Assembly (NCBI GenBank): GCA_030429705.1
Contig: JAUIES010000003.1
Coordinates: 62,001 to 126,000, forward strand
Reading direction: 5' to 3'
DNA: 64,000 bases
Origin: Phycisphaerae bacterium
Lineage (GTDB): Bacteria > Planctomycetota > Phycisphaerae > Phycisphaerales > UBA1924
Shown here: piece after piece, positions 16,336 through 24,057 of the stretch
Numbering within the stretch: the stretch's first letter is position 1
How the letters are laid out: each line of letters begins with the position of its first letter
Program-made: the position numbers and the translations under genes
The notes under the pieces: model-generated
What the model saw: the letters and a program-made list of their open reading frames with translations, nothing else
Told to the model about the DNA's origin: nothing
Databases searched by the model: none

Positions 16336-19038
16336 ATGACTGATCAACCGACCGAGCCAAACGCATCGGTGGATGCTGTTGTTCCCGTTCGGCCCAAGCG
16401 ATTCCTGTTGATCGGCTGGGACGCTGCTGATTGGAAACTGATGCAGCCGCTGATCGACGCGGGCGAAATGCCCAACATGCGTCGATTTCTCGAAGAGGGT
16501 ACGAGCGGGAATGTGTCCACGCTGCAGCCGGCGTTGTCACCCATGCTGTGGACCTCGATCGCGACCGGCAAACTTGCTGACAAGCACGGCGTGCTCGGGT
16601 TTGCCGAGCCTGATGAATCAACCGGCAAGTCGCGTCCGGTGACGAGCACGGGCCGGCGGTGTCAGGCGATCTGGAACATCCTCTCCAATCACCAACGACC
16701 GGCGGGCGCGATCAACTGGTACGCAAGTCACCCGGCTGAAGAGATCGAAGGGTTCGTCGTCACGGACCGGTTTGCACATCCGATCGGGCCTTTGGATGCG
16801 GACAAGCCGCATCTTGGTTGGCCGTTGGTGCCGGGCAGTGTGTGGCCGAACGATGATCTTGAAGCGCTCGCTCCGGTCCGTGTGCATCCTGCGATGATCT
16901 CGCAAGATATGGTGCAGGCGTTCATCCCGGCAGCAACTGACCCGGATTCGGTGACCTGGCCGAAGGTGTCGGAGTTGCGCACGCTCATCGCACATAGCAC
17001 GACCGTGCATAATGCTGCGACTGCGTACATACACGAACGCCCGTGGGATTTCCTCGGCATCTATTACGATGCCATCGACCGGTTCGCACACGCGTTCATG
17101 GAGTACCACCCGCCTCGCATGGAGCACCTTTCGAAGGAGGACTTTGAGAAGTTCAGCGGCGTGATGAATGCCTGCTATCGCTATCACGACTTGATGCTCG
17201 GGCGACTCATGAACCTGATCGACGACGACACAGCGGTGTGCATCGTGTCAGACCATGGTTTTCATTGTGATCACTTGCGGCCGAGCGGGTCGAGTGCGAT
17301 CCGTGATGGGAAACCTGTAGCGTGGCATCGGCCGCAGGGGGTCCTTGCGTTCTGGGGGCCTGGCATTCGTAAGGACACGACGCTGTTCGGTGCGAGTCTG
17401 CTGGACATCACGCCGACCATTCTCAATGGGTTGGGGTTGCCGGTTGCGAGTGATATGGACGGCCGACCCTTGATGCAGATCTGGGAGACGCAGCCGAACG
17501 AGATTGAACGCGTGCCGACTTTTGAAACGGAAACCGAGAAGACGGTGACGGAAACGACGGGGCACAATCTAGCGACCGAATCGGCGATGCTCGAACAACT
17601 TCGACAACTCGGGTACCTCGGCGAAGACGACGCGGAGGCCTTGACCATTGACCGATTGCGAAACCTCGGAATTGTGTTTCAGTCCACGGGGCGTCCGCAC
17701 AAGGCGGTGGAGAATTTTCGCGCCATTTTGGCCATCAAGCCGGATGATCGTGGCGCGAAGTTTTCGCTGATCGGTTCGTTGATGGCGACCGGGGCGTTTG
17801 ATGAGTGCGAGACATTGGTCAGTGAACTGGCAAGGGCTGATGCTTCGGATACGCGGCTTGCACTCGTGCGTAGTGCGATCGCAGCAGCGCGAGGTGAAGA
17901 CTCAACCGCCCTTGACCACTTACGCGCGCTGGCGGATGCGGATCAGAACAACCCGGCCGTGCAGTCCCAACTCGGGCTTGCGTATTACCGCAGCGGATCA
18001 CTTGCTGAAGCGGAGCGGTCGTTTGATGCCGCCCTGGCCGTGGATCCGGAAGATGTGGGCGCGCTCGATGGCATCGGGCTTGTCTACCGTGCCACAAATC
18101 GTTCATCCGATGCGGTGCTCGCGCATACGCGTGCGATCGCGCTCGATCATCATCGGCCGATGTCGCATTTTCATCTTGCGCAGGCGCTGGCCGATGTTGG
18201 GCGCACGGGTTGGGCGCTCGAAGCGATCGCGGTGACCCTTCGGATGGCTCCTTCACTTGCAGCGGCTCACGATCTGGCAGCCGACATCTATGAGCAAGTC
18301 ATGGGCAATGCCGCCAAGGCGGCGTTTCACCGTGCGCGGTCGTCGAGGATCCGCCATGGAGAAGGCGGGCGATCGCCAGCGAACAAACACGCATCGGGGA
18401 TTGAAACACCTGATGTGACCATCGCATCAACAAAACATCGAGCGCCAGATCCGAGCAGCGAGATTGTGGTCGTCTCCGGGCTTCCTCGATCGGGGACTTC
18501 ACTCATGATGCAGTTGCTGCATGCCGGCGGTGTCGAGGTCATGACCGACGGCGAGCGGGCTGCGGATGAAGACAACCCGCGCGGGTATTTCGAACTTGAG
18601 TCTGTGAAACAGGTCGCACGAGACACGGGTTGGATCGACGGTGCCGAAGGGAAAGCGGTCAAACTTGTGCATGTGCTTTTGCGTGTGCTTCCAGACGATC
18701 GCGACTACGCGGTTGTGTTCATGCGCCGGGATATTGACGAGATCATCGCATCGCAGAGGCAGATGCTCGAGCGGCACGGCAAGCGAGGTGGTTCATTGCA
18801 GGACGATCGATTGCGGGCTGCATATGCGCGGGACATTGATCGCACCTTAACCTGGCTCGGTCGATCGAAACGGTTTCGGTGGATCCAGGTGAGTTACAAC
18901 GAACTGATGGACGAGCCGACCAGTCAGATCGATCGTGTCGAACGATTCCTCGGTCGATCACTTGATCGTGCTGCGATGCTTGCGTGTGTTGACCCGGATC
19001 TGTATCGCAATCGGGCGCCAGCGACGGGTGATTCGTAA
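16336..19038 (+). CDS. Alkaline-phosphatase-like / TPR / sulfotransferase fusion protein
   Basis: This 900-residue protein has three parts. Residues ~20-385 are an alkaline-phosphatase-superfamily (type I phosphodiesterase-like) domain with GWDAADW (metal ligand Asp29), SPMLWTSIATG (candidate nucleophile), DAIDRFAH and SDHGFHCDH. Residues ~415-680 are tetratricopeptide repeats (for example VQSQLGLAYYRSGSLAEAER). Residues ~710-890 are a sulfotransferase domain with a PAPS-binding P-loop-like SGLPRSGTSLMMQLL at about 713-727. No signal peptide or membrane segment is obvious, so it is likely cytoplasmic. The combination suggests handling of phospho- or sulfo-esters on a glycan or peptide, but the substrate is unknown. 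No ribosome binding site is clear, so it may be read through from the PEP-CTERM gene. Confidence 0.78.
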   Translation: MTDQPTEPNASVDAVVPVRPKRFLLIGWDAADWKLMQPLIDAGEMPNMRRFLEEGTSGNVSTLQPALSPMLWTSIATGKLADKHGVLGFAEPDESTGKSRPVTSTGRRCQAIWNILSNHQRPAGAINWYASHPAEEIEGFVVTDRFAHPIGPLDADKPHLGWPLVPGSVWPNDDLEALAPVRVHPAMISQDMVQAFIPAATDPDSVTWPKVSELRTLIAHSTTVHNAATAYIHERPWDFLGIYYDAIDRFAHAFMEYHPPRMEHLSKEDFEKFSGVMNACYRYHDLMLGRLMNLIDDDTAVCIVSDHGFHCDHLRPSGSSAIRDGKPVAWHRPQGVLAFWGPGIRKDTTLFGASLLDITPTILNGLGLPVASDMDGRPLMQIWETQPNEIERVPTFETETEKTVTETTGHNLATESAMLEQLRQLGYLGEDDAEALTIDRLRNLGIVFQSTGRPHKAVENFRAILAIKPDDRGAKFSLIGSLMATGAFDECETLVSELARADASDTRLALVRSAIAAARGEDSTALDHLRALADADQNNPAVQSQLGLAYYRSGSLAEAERSFDAALAVDPEDVGALDGIGLVYRATNRSSDAVLAHTRAIALDHHRPMSHFHLAQALADVGRTGWALEAIAVTLRMAPSLAAAHDLAADIYEQVMGNAAKAAFHRARSSRIRHGEGGRSPANKHASGIETPDVTIASTKHRAPDPSSEIVVVSGLPRSGTSLMMQLLHAGGVEVMTDGERAADEDNPRGYFELESVKQVARDTGWIDGAEGKAVKLVHVLLRVLPDDRDYAVVFMRRDIDEIIASQRQMLERHGKRGGSLQDDRLRAAYARDIDRTLTWLGRSKRFRWIQVSYNELMDEPTSQIDRVERFLGRSLDRAAMLACVDPDLYRNRAPATGDS

Positions 19039-19049
19039 GGTTTTCGCGG

Positions 19050-19520
19050 TCAGGCGGCCTCGCCGAAGTGCTGTTCAAACTCGTCGATCGCGTCGAGTTC
19101 CTGCTCTCGTCGATTGCGTTCCTCCCAGCGATCAGGACGCACGCCTGCTTCGGAATTGGGAGGCTCACGCCAGTCTTCAGCATTCGGCAAGTTCAACTCG
19201 CTGGGCATGGTCTTGCGGTATCCGAGCAATCGAATGACCTCGAGGACATCGGACCAGGCGGGGAAGGCGCGGTTGTTGGCTTTCTTGAAGGCATCGATCG
19301 CGACGAGGAACAGAAACTGTTCGTCGGTCATTTCGCCTTCTTCAGCGGCTTTGGTAAAGTCTGATCGACGACGCCCGGGGCCTCGTCGGCGTTCGAGCCC
19401 TGTCTGCTCAGTTGATGAGCCCGGCAAATCGCGGCGGTCCAGGCCGAGTCTGCGGTCAACGACCTGTCCGGACGCTTCGAGCGGGTTCACGGGCTTCTCG
19501 GACTCAGGTTTGGCTGACAT
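19050..19520 (-). CDS. Conserved-looking hypothetical protein, basic/acidic, cytoplasmic
   Basis: This 156-residue protein has no signal or membrane segment. The first 60 residues are Arg-rich with repeated RRxxLDRRD-like and RRRGPGRRRSD tracts. A compact helical core follows (about 62-110; MTDEQFLFLVAIDAFKKAN, then WSDVLEVIRLLGYRK), and the tail is acidic. I do not recognise a named family. GCAGGAGAG lies upstream of the ATG, so the start is firm. It lies 50 bases after the hyperacidic-protein gene on the same strand, so the two are probably one transcript; the Arg-rich part could contact the acidic protein, which is only a guess. Confidence 0.7.
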   Translation of the reverse strand: MSAKPESEKPVNPLEASGQVVDRRLGLDRRDLPGSSTEQTGLERRRGPGRRRSDFTKAAEEGEMTDEQFLFLVAIDAFKKANNRAFPAWSDVLEVIRLLGYRKTMPSELNLPNAEDWREPPNSEAGVRPDRWEERNRREQELDAIDEFEQHFGEAA

Positions 19521-19570
19521 GAACGACTCTCCTGCAAAGTTCGCCGCCCGTCATTGGGCGAGGATGCTCT

Positions 19571-19807
19571 TTACAGATCATCGTCCTCGTCTTCGTCGTC
19601 GTCCAAGTCTTCTTCTTCGTCATCGTCAAACGGGTCGTCATCCTCGTCGGACTCATCATCTTCGTCGTCATCGTCGTAAAAGTCATCGTCGTAATCGACA
19701 TCATCGTCGTCACGATCCATGACAAATCGCGAGCCCCATTGGTCCGGTTCGGCTTCAAAAATACCAACCTGTGACTGTTCCGACTGTTCCAAAAGAGCGG
19801 TGATCAT
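19571..19807 (-). CDS. Hyperacidic small protein
   Basis: This is a 78-residue protein whose last 49 residues include 38 Asp/Glu, coded by a repetitive TCGTC-like tract on the plus strand. The first 29 residues look like an ordinary short helical segment. Such tails can mimic nucleic acid, bind basic proteins or bind divalent cations; none of this is shown. The gene is probably real because AGGAGG lies about eight bases before the ATG. It is followed on the same strand by an Arg-rich protein gene. Confidence 0.65.
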   Translation of the reverse strand: MITALLEQSEQSQVGIFEAEPDQWGSRFVMDRDDDDVDYDDDFYDDDDEDDESDEDDDPFDDDEEEDLDDDEDEDDDL

Positions 19808-20012
19808 CGCTCATTCCTCCTGCCAGGCGTGCATGCTTGCTTTGGCCCTACCCGAGGTCCGTTGACCCCGTTGCCTTACAACAGTTTCATCTATCGGCCC
19901 GTACACTACCGGGTCAACCGTCCTTGTCAACACCCAAACCAGACCCGCGTGCCACATTCTTGACCATCGCGGGGTACACTGTCTCGACCAGACCCTTGTG
20001 ACGGATCCACAA

Positions 20013-20597
20013 ATGACCCAAAAGCCCGGTTCCAGCATCCATTTTGTCGCCGGTTTGATTGCACTCGCCTTCCCCGGTGCGGGTCATTTCTTTGTGCTAG
20101 GAGAACGCCAACGCGGTTTTTTTGCTGCGGTCGGCGTGCTCGGGCTTTTCTTTGGTGGACTTCTCGTCGGTGGCATCAGCGTTGTTGACCGCGAAGAAGA
20201 CAAATACTGGTTTCTCGGACAGGCATTGATCGGACCCATCGCCTTTGGGGTGAACACGATCCATCAGAACAGCTACAAGGCGTATGAGGTGCCGCCCGAG
20301 ATCATCGAGTTTCAAAAGGTCGATGCCAAGGTGGCCAACTCGTTTGTCAGACGGTCCTTGCATCCTGATGAAGAACTGAAGGTTGTCGAGATGACAATTC
20401 TGCAGCCGACGGGCGCAGAAGTGACCACGCGCATGCCAGTGGCTGTTCCCGCGGGTCCGGGCGGTGGTCCGCCTGCGTATCAGTCAATCGGCCGCATGAA
20501 TGAACTCGGCATGCTCAGTTCGACGCTTGGCGGGATGTTGAATTTCATCATTATTCTCGATGCACTCTTTCCAACGCGAAGGAGGAAGCAGGCATGA
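20013..20597 (+). CDS. Hypothetical polytopic membrane protein
   Basis: This 194-residue protein has about three hydrophobic segments in the first 90 residues (FVAGLIALAFPGAGHFFVLG, then FFAAVGVLGLFFGGLLVGG, then FLGQALIGPIAFGV) and one near the C-terminus (LNFIIILDALF), with a soluble region between them. The GAGHFF-LGERQRG stretch resembles small planctomycete membrane proteins, but I cannot name a family with certainty. The ATG at 20013 or the GTG at 19998 could be the start; a TACACT hexamer lies at 19975-19980. It overlaps the next gene by four bases, so the two proteins are probably made together. Confidence 0.6.
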   Translation: MTQKPGSSIHFVAGLIALAFPGAGHFFVLGERQRGFFAAVGVLGLFFGGLLVGGISVVDREEDKYWFLGQALIGPIAFGVNTIHQNSYKAYEVPPEIIEFQKVDAKVANSFVRRSLHPDEELKVVEMTILQPTGAEVTTRMPVAVPAGPGGGPPAYQSIGRMNELGMLSSTLGGMLNFIIILDALFPTRRRKQA

Positions 20598-20848
20598 GTT
20601 TGGTGCTCGCGTACACGCCGTTTATCGATGCGATGAATCTTGATCGTGTCTGGTATCTGATCTTGATCCCGATGTGTTTTTTCATCGCGGTGGGGTACAA
20701 GTCGGTGCGGACCTACGACATGAAGGACTACATGAAACAGGTATTCCAGTTCACCGGGATGATGGTGATCGGGATCGCAGCACTCGGTGCCGGGTTTTAT
20801 GTGTTGATCAGCGTGCTGCTTCCGATGTTCGCCCCGATGGCCGAGTAG
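20594..20848 (+). CDS. Small two-pass membrane protein
   Basis: This 84-residue protein has two hydrophobic segments (about 19-34 and 53-79) linked by a short polar loop. It is translationally coupled to the preceding membrane-protein gene: the start overlaps the stop (ATGA), and AAGGAGGAAGC lies just upstream inside that gene. The function is unknown; it is probably a subunit or partner of the upstream membrane protein. Confidence 0.65.
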   Translation: MSLVLAYTPFIDAMNLDRVWYLILIPMCFFIAVGYKSVRTYDMKDYMKQVFQFTGMMVIGIAALGAGFYVLISVLLPMFAPMAE

Positions 20849-20871
20849 CAACATCGCAGCATTTTGCCCGA

Positions 20872-21741
20872 TTAACCGACCGATCGCGTCACGCTGACAG
20901 CTCGATAGAGCCCCTCGACTTGTTCGCGCGGATAGACCGAAGGCGGGTAACGGTTGTTGATCGGTTGCAAGCGAATCATCTCTTCGTCGTCACTTCCGCG
21001 TTCAAAGTAGATGCGTTTGAAGGTTGTTTCGTGATCTGGTGCCAGGCGGACAAAACAGTCGTTGCCGCTATCGATGTCGCGCGCCGGGCTGAAGACAACG
21101 ATGTCACCTTCGATGTACTCGGGGCTCATCGAGTCACCGACGACTCGGGCTGCGAACGCGTCGGCATCGCCGAGCCCCGGGCAACGGACATATTCATCAG
21201 CCACGCGTGCGGGGTAACCGAGATCGGTGAAATCGGTCGGATAACCCGCCTGCACACAGTTGATGAGTGGAACTTCCATCGGGAGAGCAGACTCAAACCG
21301 TTGGAGATTGCCAGCGTGACACGCGTGCTCGACAAGTCGGTGCAGTTCACCGGTTCTATAGGCTTCGTCGAGTGAGCCTCGCAGCCTACCGGCATCGTCG
21401 ATGCCCCCGGATTCGATGAGGGTTGCAATTTTTCGCCCTGCTTGTTCTCGATTGGACAGTGCGACCAACTCTTGGCGCACTTCTGTCGGTGTCTGGCTCC
21501 AGGCTGCCAGTCTGGTGAGTGCGCCGGGTTCCAGTGCGAGCGTGTGTTCGAGTTGTTCGAGCAGTGCCTTTGAGGGCGGTCCTTTGTGTCCGTTCTCGAG
21601 TGCGGACAGGTAAGACTTGGCGCAGTTCGCTCGGGCAGCGACTGCGGCGAGTGTGAGATCGGCGTGCAATCTCGCGCTTCGAATGGCTTCGCCGAGTCGG
21701 GGTCGTTTGAAGCCTGGCTTTGATGGAGTGTTTTTTGGCAT
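20872..21741 (-). CDS. XRE-HTH / S24 peptidase repressor (LexA/CI-like)
   Basis: This 289-residue regulator has an N-terminal XRE helix-turn-helix (about 28-52; LTLAAVAARANCAKSYLSA) and a C-terminal S24 domain. Catalytic residues are visible: Ser204 in GDSMSP and Lys242 in TTFKRIYF. An Ala165-Gly166 pair (VQAGYP) sits where LexA/CI proteins cleave themselves. It should therefore be a repressor inactivated by RecA-stimulated self-cleavage after DNA damage. It is read divergently from the terminase operon, which it probably controls. The ATG at 21741 is preferred over 21786 because a TATGAT -10-like hexamer lies between them (21775-21780). It converges with the small membrane-protein gene. Confidence 0.82.
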   Translation of the reverse strand: MPKNTPSKPGFKRPRLGEAIRSARLHADLTLAAVAARANCAKSYLSALENGHKGPPSKALLEQLEHTLALEPGALTRLAAWSQTPTEVRQELVALSNREQAGRKIATLIESGGIDDAGRLRGSLDEAYRTGELHRLVEHACHAGNLQRFESALPMEVPLINCVQAGYPTDFTDLGYPARVADEYVRCPGLGDADAFAARVVGDSMSPEYIEGDIVVFSPARDIDSGNDCFVRLAPDHETTFKRIYFERGSDDEEMIRLQPINNRYPPSVYPREQVEGLYRAVSVTRSVG

Positions 21742-21967
21742 GGCTTGGCTCGGGTTGTTGCGATGTGTCAACCAATCATATACCATACATTAGCCGATCG
21801 CATGGCCGTGTGCGCGCGTTCATGGTACTCGAACTGAAAGTCCTTGATTCGTGTTCACCGATTGGTAAAACCGTTCTGTGGAGTTCGCTAAGTAGTGAAT
21901 CCACAAGGTTGTGTGAAATCGCAGAGATTCGACTCATGTATGTGCCCCGGGGGCCAAGGAGAACCAA
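21742..21967. promoter_or_regulatory. Divergent regulatory region with candidate operators
   Basis: This is the region between the S24 repressor and the terminase operon. It contains a perfect palindrome CACAA-GG-TTGTG (21902-21913), an inverted pair TGTGGA/TCCACA (21877-21882 and 21900-21905), and distant inverted ACCAATC/GATTGGT (21771-21777 and 21859-21865). These are plausible repressor-binding sites. A minus-strand TATGAT lies at 21775-21780. Operator function is inferred from position. Confidence 0.35.
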
Positions 21968-22453
21968 ATGAACCGTAGGGAGACCCTAACACCACGATCA
22001 CCGAGTGGAGCCTGGAAAGATGCCCGAGAGAGTGCCGTGCGAGACCTACGACGCCGAATCGACCGATCGCAGGCGGATCGCATCGTCGCTCGGGCGGCGT
22101 TCCTGCCTCATCCTGATCGGGCGCTGCTCGAAGCATATTTCTTGCACGGCCGAACGGTGAAGGACATCGCACTCGCTCAGGAGACCGAAACCCGCCGCGT
22201 GAGCCGTCGGCTTCGACGCTTGGCGGTGCGGGTTCTGTCTGACCGGTTTACTTTTGTCGTTCAACGAATGAATGTGTGGGCGCCGTCCCGGCGGAAGGTG
22301 GCGACCGCGATGATGCTCGGCGGGCAGTCGATGCGCGAAGCCGCGCAGACGCTGCACATGACGCTTTACTCCGTTCGTCGGCATCATGACGCGATCTGCG
22401 CTCAGTATGAAATGGAATGCGGGTCACGAGCGAACACGCGAAAGGGTGCGTGA
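21968..22453 (+). CDS. Double helix-turn-helix protein, sigma-region-4-like
   Basis: This 161-residue basic protein has two HTH-like units. The first (about 50-90; LLEAYFLHGRTVKDIALAQE, then RRVSRRLRRLAVRVL) looks like sigma-70 region 4 or a LuxR/sigma-like DNA-binding unit. The second (about 110-140; ATAMMLGGQSMREAAQTLHM, then SVRRHHDAI) resembles another HTH. No sigma region 2 is present, so it is not a complete sigma factor. It could be a transcription regulator of the operon, or a DNA-recognition subunit comparable to a small terminase; neither is proven. AAGGAG lies 6 bases before the ATG. Its stop overlaps the start of the next gene. Confidence 0.7.
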   Translation: MNRRETLTPRSPSGAWKDARESAVRDLRRRIDRSQADRIVARAAFLPHPDRALLEAYFLHGRTVKDIALAQETETRRVSRRLRRLAVRVLSDRFTFVVQRMNVWAPSRRKVATAMMLGGQSMREAAQTLHMTLYSVRRHHDAICAQYEMECGSRANTRKGA

Positions 22454-23904
22454 TGCCTCGGGTCGTGCTGACAACCGGTCAGCCGTCGCAAAGGCAAATA
22501 CAGATCTGCGCTCCATTTGGTGTTGCGCTTGCTTCATCTGACGAGAAGCCATCGATTGCATCGTTTGGGGCTGCGGATTCGGTCCGGTCGGCATTGCGGG
22601 GCGGGGGGGTTGCGTTTCTGAGCGGCCCGAGCGGTAGCGGCAAGTCGACCGCGCTACGGGCACTTGAACGGAGACTCTGTCGACGCGAAGAGCGTGTCGT
22701 CGTGCATCAGTCGATGTTGGATGATGATGCTTTGCTGATCGATATTTTTGGGTCGGGCGTGTCGCCGGAGGAGACATTTCGGCGACTCGCGGCGTTCGGG
22801 CTCGGTGAACCGGCACTCATGGCGCGGCGCGTCGGTGAACTCAGCGAAGGGCAACGGCACCGAGCAGATCTTGCTCGTACATTTCACGATGCAGTACGCA
22901 CTCGATCGAAGTGGATCTTGATCGATGAGTTTGCATCAGTCCTCGATCGCGTGACCGCTCTTTCGTTGGGGGCATCTGTTCGCAAACAAGCAGCGCGTTA
23001 TGGGCTCGGTGTGGTGTGTGCTTCTGCCCATGATGACATTATTTGTACGCTCATGCCCGCGATCGTGGTGCGGTTTCATCTGGATCAATCGTGGGCACTG
23101 GTCCCGAATGCGACGCTCGCCTCGCATGAACCCGTGGTCGAAGTTGAGCGCGGGTGTCTTGCCGATATGGACGGGTTGCTGGCGTATCACTATGTTGCGG
23201 GTCGGCCGGCGACGCGGGTCGGGATTCTGCGTGCGTTCGATCGGACTCATCGGCAGTTGGCGGGCGTGTTGGTGGTGTCGATGCCGACTTTGAATGGTGG
23301 TTGGCGTCAACAGGCGTGGCCGGGGCGATATGCGGGGCGAGACCGGCGTGCATCGGCAGGCCGAATCAACGCCGAGTTGCGTTGTATCTCGCGCGTCATT
23401 GTTGATCCTCGGTATCGCGGGTTGGGTGTCGCGACGAAGTTGGTGCGTGCGTATCTTGCGCAGCCGATGAGTGTCGCCACCGAGGCTGTGGCTGCGATGG
23501 GTGCGATTTGCCCGTTTTTTGAGCGTGCAGGGATGCATGCTTATCGCGTTCCGATTCACGCTGCCGACGCTCGGCTGCAGGATGCGTTGGATGCAGCGGA
23601 GGTATCGCCCTGGATGTTGGCCGATCCGTCTCGCGTGCCGACGCTCATGCGTGACCGATTTGTTCGGTCCGAGTTGCGGGTATGGGCCCGTCGTCGCCGC
23701 GTTGTCGCTGTCGATGATGCAGCGTTGTGTCGTCTGGCCGGTGTGCGCGTGTGCGTGCAACCGATGGCTTATGCGGCTGTAACCCCCCCTAATCAAGTCT
23801 CGTCTTTGGCGACGAGCGCACCATGGGGGAGTCAACATGTCGAACGGAAACCGCGACGATCAGGGACATGCCGCGACAGAGCCTCGTCCGAGCGCCCCAC
23901 ATGA
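22453..23904 (+). CDS. ABC-type ATPase fused to GNAT acetyltransferase (COG2401-like)
   Basis: This 483-residue soluble protein has an ABC ATPase in its first half: Walker A GPSGSGKST (58-66), signature LSEGQ (130-134), Walker B WILIDE (154-159) and H-loop His193. The second half has a GNAT domain with acetyl-CoA motif RYRGLGVA (about 321-328). This fusion is the architecture named COG2401, best known from archaea and some viruses; its function is unknown. With no membrane partner it is not a transporter and may act on DNA or protein. Its ATG overlaps the upstream stop (TGATG). The last ~40 residues overlap the next gene by 68 bases and follow a run of seven C, so the natural C-terminus may be shorter. 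Confidence 0.8.
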   Translation: MPRVVLTTGQPSQRQIQICAPFGVALASSDEKPSIASFGAADSVRSALRGGGVAFLSGPSGSGKSTALRALERRLCRREERVVVHQSMLDDDALLIDIFGSGVSPEETFRRLAAFGLGEPALMARRVGELSEGQRHRADLARTFHDAVRTRSKWILIDEFASVLDRVTALSLGASVRKQAARYGLGVVCASAHDDIICTLMPAIVVRFHLDQSWALVPNATLASHEPVVEVERGCLADMDGLLAYHYVAGRPATRVGILRAFDRTHRQLAGVLVVSMPTLNGGWRQQAWPGRYAGRDRRASAGRINAELRCISRVIVDPRYRGLGVATKLVRAYLAQPMSVATEAVAAMGAICPFFERAGMHAYRVPIHAADARLQDALDAAEVSPWMLADPSRVPTLMRDRFVRSELRVWARRRRVVAVDDAALCRLAGVRVCVQPMAYAAVTPPNQVSSLATSAPWGSQHVERKPRRSGTCRDRASSERPT

Positions 23905-24055
23905 TGATCTGCCGCACCCACTGACCATTTTTCTCACATCCGGTGAACGGCGTCGCGTGCTTCGAACGCTGCGTTCATACCACCGTCAGCGTGCGTGCGC
24001 GCTGCTTCGGGCGCTCGGGCTTGATGAGACAACAGAAGACGAACGGGGGGTGTGA
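23837..24055 (+). CDS. Small hypothetical protein in terminase operon
   Basis: This 72-residue hydrophilic protein has an unstructured-looking N-terminal half and a basic helical segment (about 36-60; SGERRRVLRTLRSYHRQRA). The function is unknown. GGGGGAG lies a few bases before the ATG. The gene overlaps the end of the ABC-GNAT gene, and its stop lies two bases before the terminase ATG, so it is part of the same coupled operon. Small partners of terminases are common, and the basic helix could bind DNA, but this is not established. Confidence 0.55.
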   Translation: MSNGNRDDQGHAATEPRPSAPHDDLPHPLTIFLTSGERRRVLRTLRSYHRQRACALLRALGLDETTEDERGV

Positions 24056-24057
24056 AG

